A program made the translations under genes and the position numbers. From assembly GCF_022200785.1 (NCBI RefSeq), contig NZ_CP087585.1, positions 4,526,001 to 4,590,000 on the forward strand: DNA of 64,000 bases, read 5' to 3'. Numbering within the stretch: the stretch's first letter is position 1; every line of letters starts with the position of its first letter. The notes beneath the pieces were generated by a model. That model searched no databases, was not told the DNA's origin, and worked only from the letters and a program-made list of their open reading frames with translations. The stretch is from Pedobacter mucosus. Its GTDB lineage: Bacteria > Bacteroidota > Bacteroidia > Sphingobacteriales > Sphingobacteriaceae. Shown here piece by piece: positions 63,638 to 64,000 of the stretch.

Positions 63638-63850
63638 ATGATAGATCCACAAGATGATGAATATTCAAACGATCCGAATGATGCATTACGCAGAGAGGAC
63701 GATGTTGAAAATATTAATGAAGTAAGCGGTGATGATACCAGTATTGAATACGATATAAATCATTTGGAACAAGCTGATGAGGCATCAAGACCATCATTCG
63801 AGCTAAATGTTGATGATTTAAAAGAAGATGAAGACAATTTAAATGACTAA
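63638..63850 (+). CDS. Small, very acidic protein (70 aa)
   Basis: A 70-residue protein with 26 Asp or Glu and only four basic residues, starting MIDPQDDEYSNDPNDALRRE and ending NVDDLKEDEDNLND. It has no membrane segment or cysteine. The composition suggests a disordered protein, perhaps a nucleic-acid mimic or a metal-buffering or chaperone-client tail, but none of this is shown. Its frame is followed directly by a good terminator, which supports a real gene. I know no named family. Confidence 0.6.
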   Translation: MIDPQDDEYSNDPNDALRREDDVENINEVSGDDTSIEYDINHLEQADEASRPSFELNVDDLKEDEDNLND

Positions 63851-63851
63851 A

Positions 63852-63899
63852 AAAAAGCCGTAGATTCACAGATTTAAAATCTGAAATTTGCGGCTTTTT
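63852..63899. terminator. Bidirectional terminator at the window end
   Basis: AAAAAGCCG and CGGCTTTTT (63852-63860 and 63891-63899) close a hairpin that contains a second stem CAGATTT/AAATCTG. It ends the acidic protein gene and can also serve the minus-strand gene ending at 63936. Confidence 0.75.
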
Positions 63900-63935
63900 A
63901 TATTGACATTGGGTTTCCACCCTCAACCTTTTACT

Positions 63936-64000
63936 TTATTTTGCTTTATATGTCTCCGGGTTTACGGCAGCAACCGTCCAGCCTTTTAAGAACGATGTAA
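63936..64000 (-). CDS. C-terminal end of an unidentified protein (rest outside window)
   Basis: The last 21 codons of a minus-strand frame reach the window edge and stop with TAA at 63936-63938. The product reads TSFLKGWTVAAVNPETYKAK, which looks like a genuine protein end and is followed by a terminator. Too little is visible to name it. Confidence 0.4.
   Translation of the reverse strand, partial: TSFLKGWTVAAVNPETYKAK

Overview
The window is a piece of an AT-rich Bacteroidota chromosome, most likely Pedobacter or a close relative in the Sphingobacteriaceae. Signs of this are the TAnnTTTG-type promoter boxes, the absence of clear Shine-Dalgarno sites, two TonB-dependent receptors with N-terminal carboxypeptidase-regulatory domains, a DUF1501/DUF1800 pair, a GxxExxY protein, and an IPExxxVDY-family gene beside acpP-fabF-rnc and pyk. 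The assignment comes from gene content read by eye, not from a database search. I see no rRNA, CRISPR array, prophage or transposase. One tRNA (Ser, GGA) is present.

Layout. 1-4.9 kb: the end of recG, an MFS exporter, two PLDc_N mini membrane proteins and an ABC exporter. 4.9-13.8 kb: an Oar-like TonB receptor, 1.2 kb of non-coding repeat DNA (palindromic units of about 240 bp followed by nine 21-bp units), then two overlapping secreted amidohydrolase-family genes. 13.8-17.6 kb: a membrane protein and a trp operon fragment (leader peptide with attenuator, trpE, trpG, trpC). 17.6-21.4 kb: hflX, rbfA, an M23 peptidase and a TonB_C protein. 21.4-29 kb: a diacylglycerol-kinase-like gene divergent from an App1-like phosphatase gene, YccF, DUF1501/DUF1800, aat, DUF1080. 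29-35.3 kb: a GxxExxY gene between inverted repeats, an SNF2 ATPase, and a tight four-gene unit (small protein, seven-helix protein, histidine kinase, LuxR-type regulator). 35.6-41.3 kb: an M28 peptidase, an ABC-2 operon, and a divergent LytS/LytTR-type two-component pair. 41.4-54.3 kb: mostly housekeeping genes (plsC-like, NUDIX, a second TonB receptor, a 2-hydroxyacid dehydrogenase, nadD-gmk-yicC, rnc-fabF-acpP, pyk, tRNA-Ser). 54.3-57.7 kb: surface-sugar genes (GT2, glf, GT14). 57.8-64 kb: a DPP4-like peptidase, a Rossmann protein, two small hydrophilic proteins, a GH3 glycosidase, and the last residues of another gene.

The most interesting signals are regulatory or repetitive. A 22-codon leader peptide with a Trp-Leu-Trp motif, probably read from an almost leaderless transcript, lies before a perfect terminator hairpin ahead of trpE, and a segment at its stop codon can pair with the terminator's 3' arm. 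Two inverted copies of a GC-rich palindrome sit between trpG and trpC; one supplies the trpG stop codon and the other encodes extra residues at the TrpC N-terminus. trpD, trpF, trpB and trpA are absent. The GxxExxY gene is bounded by imperfect inverted repeats like a small mobile cassette. A long intergenic repeat occurs in opposite orientations near both ends of the window.
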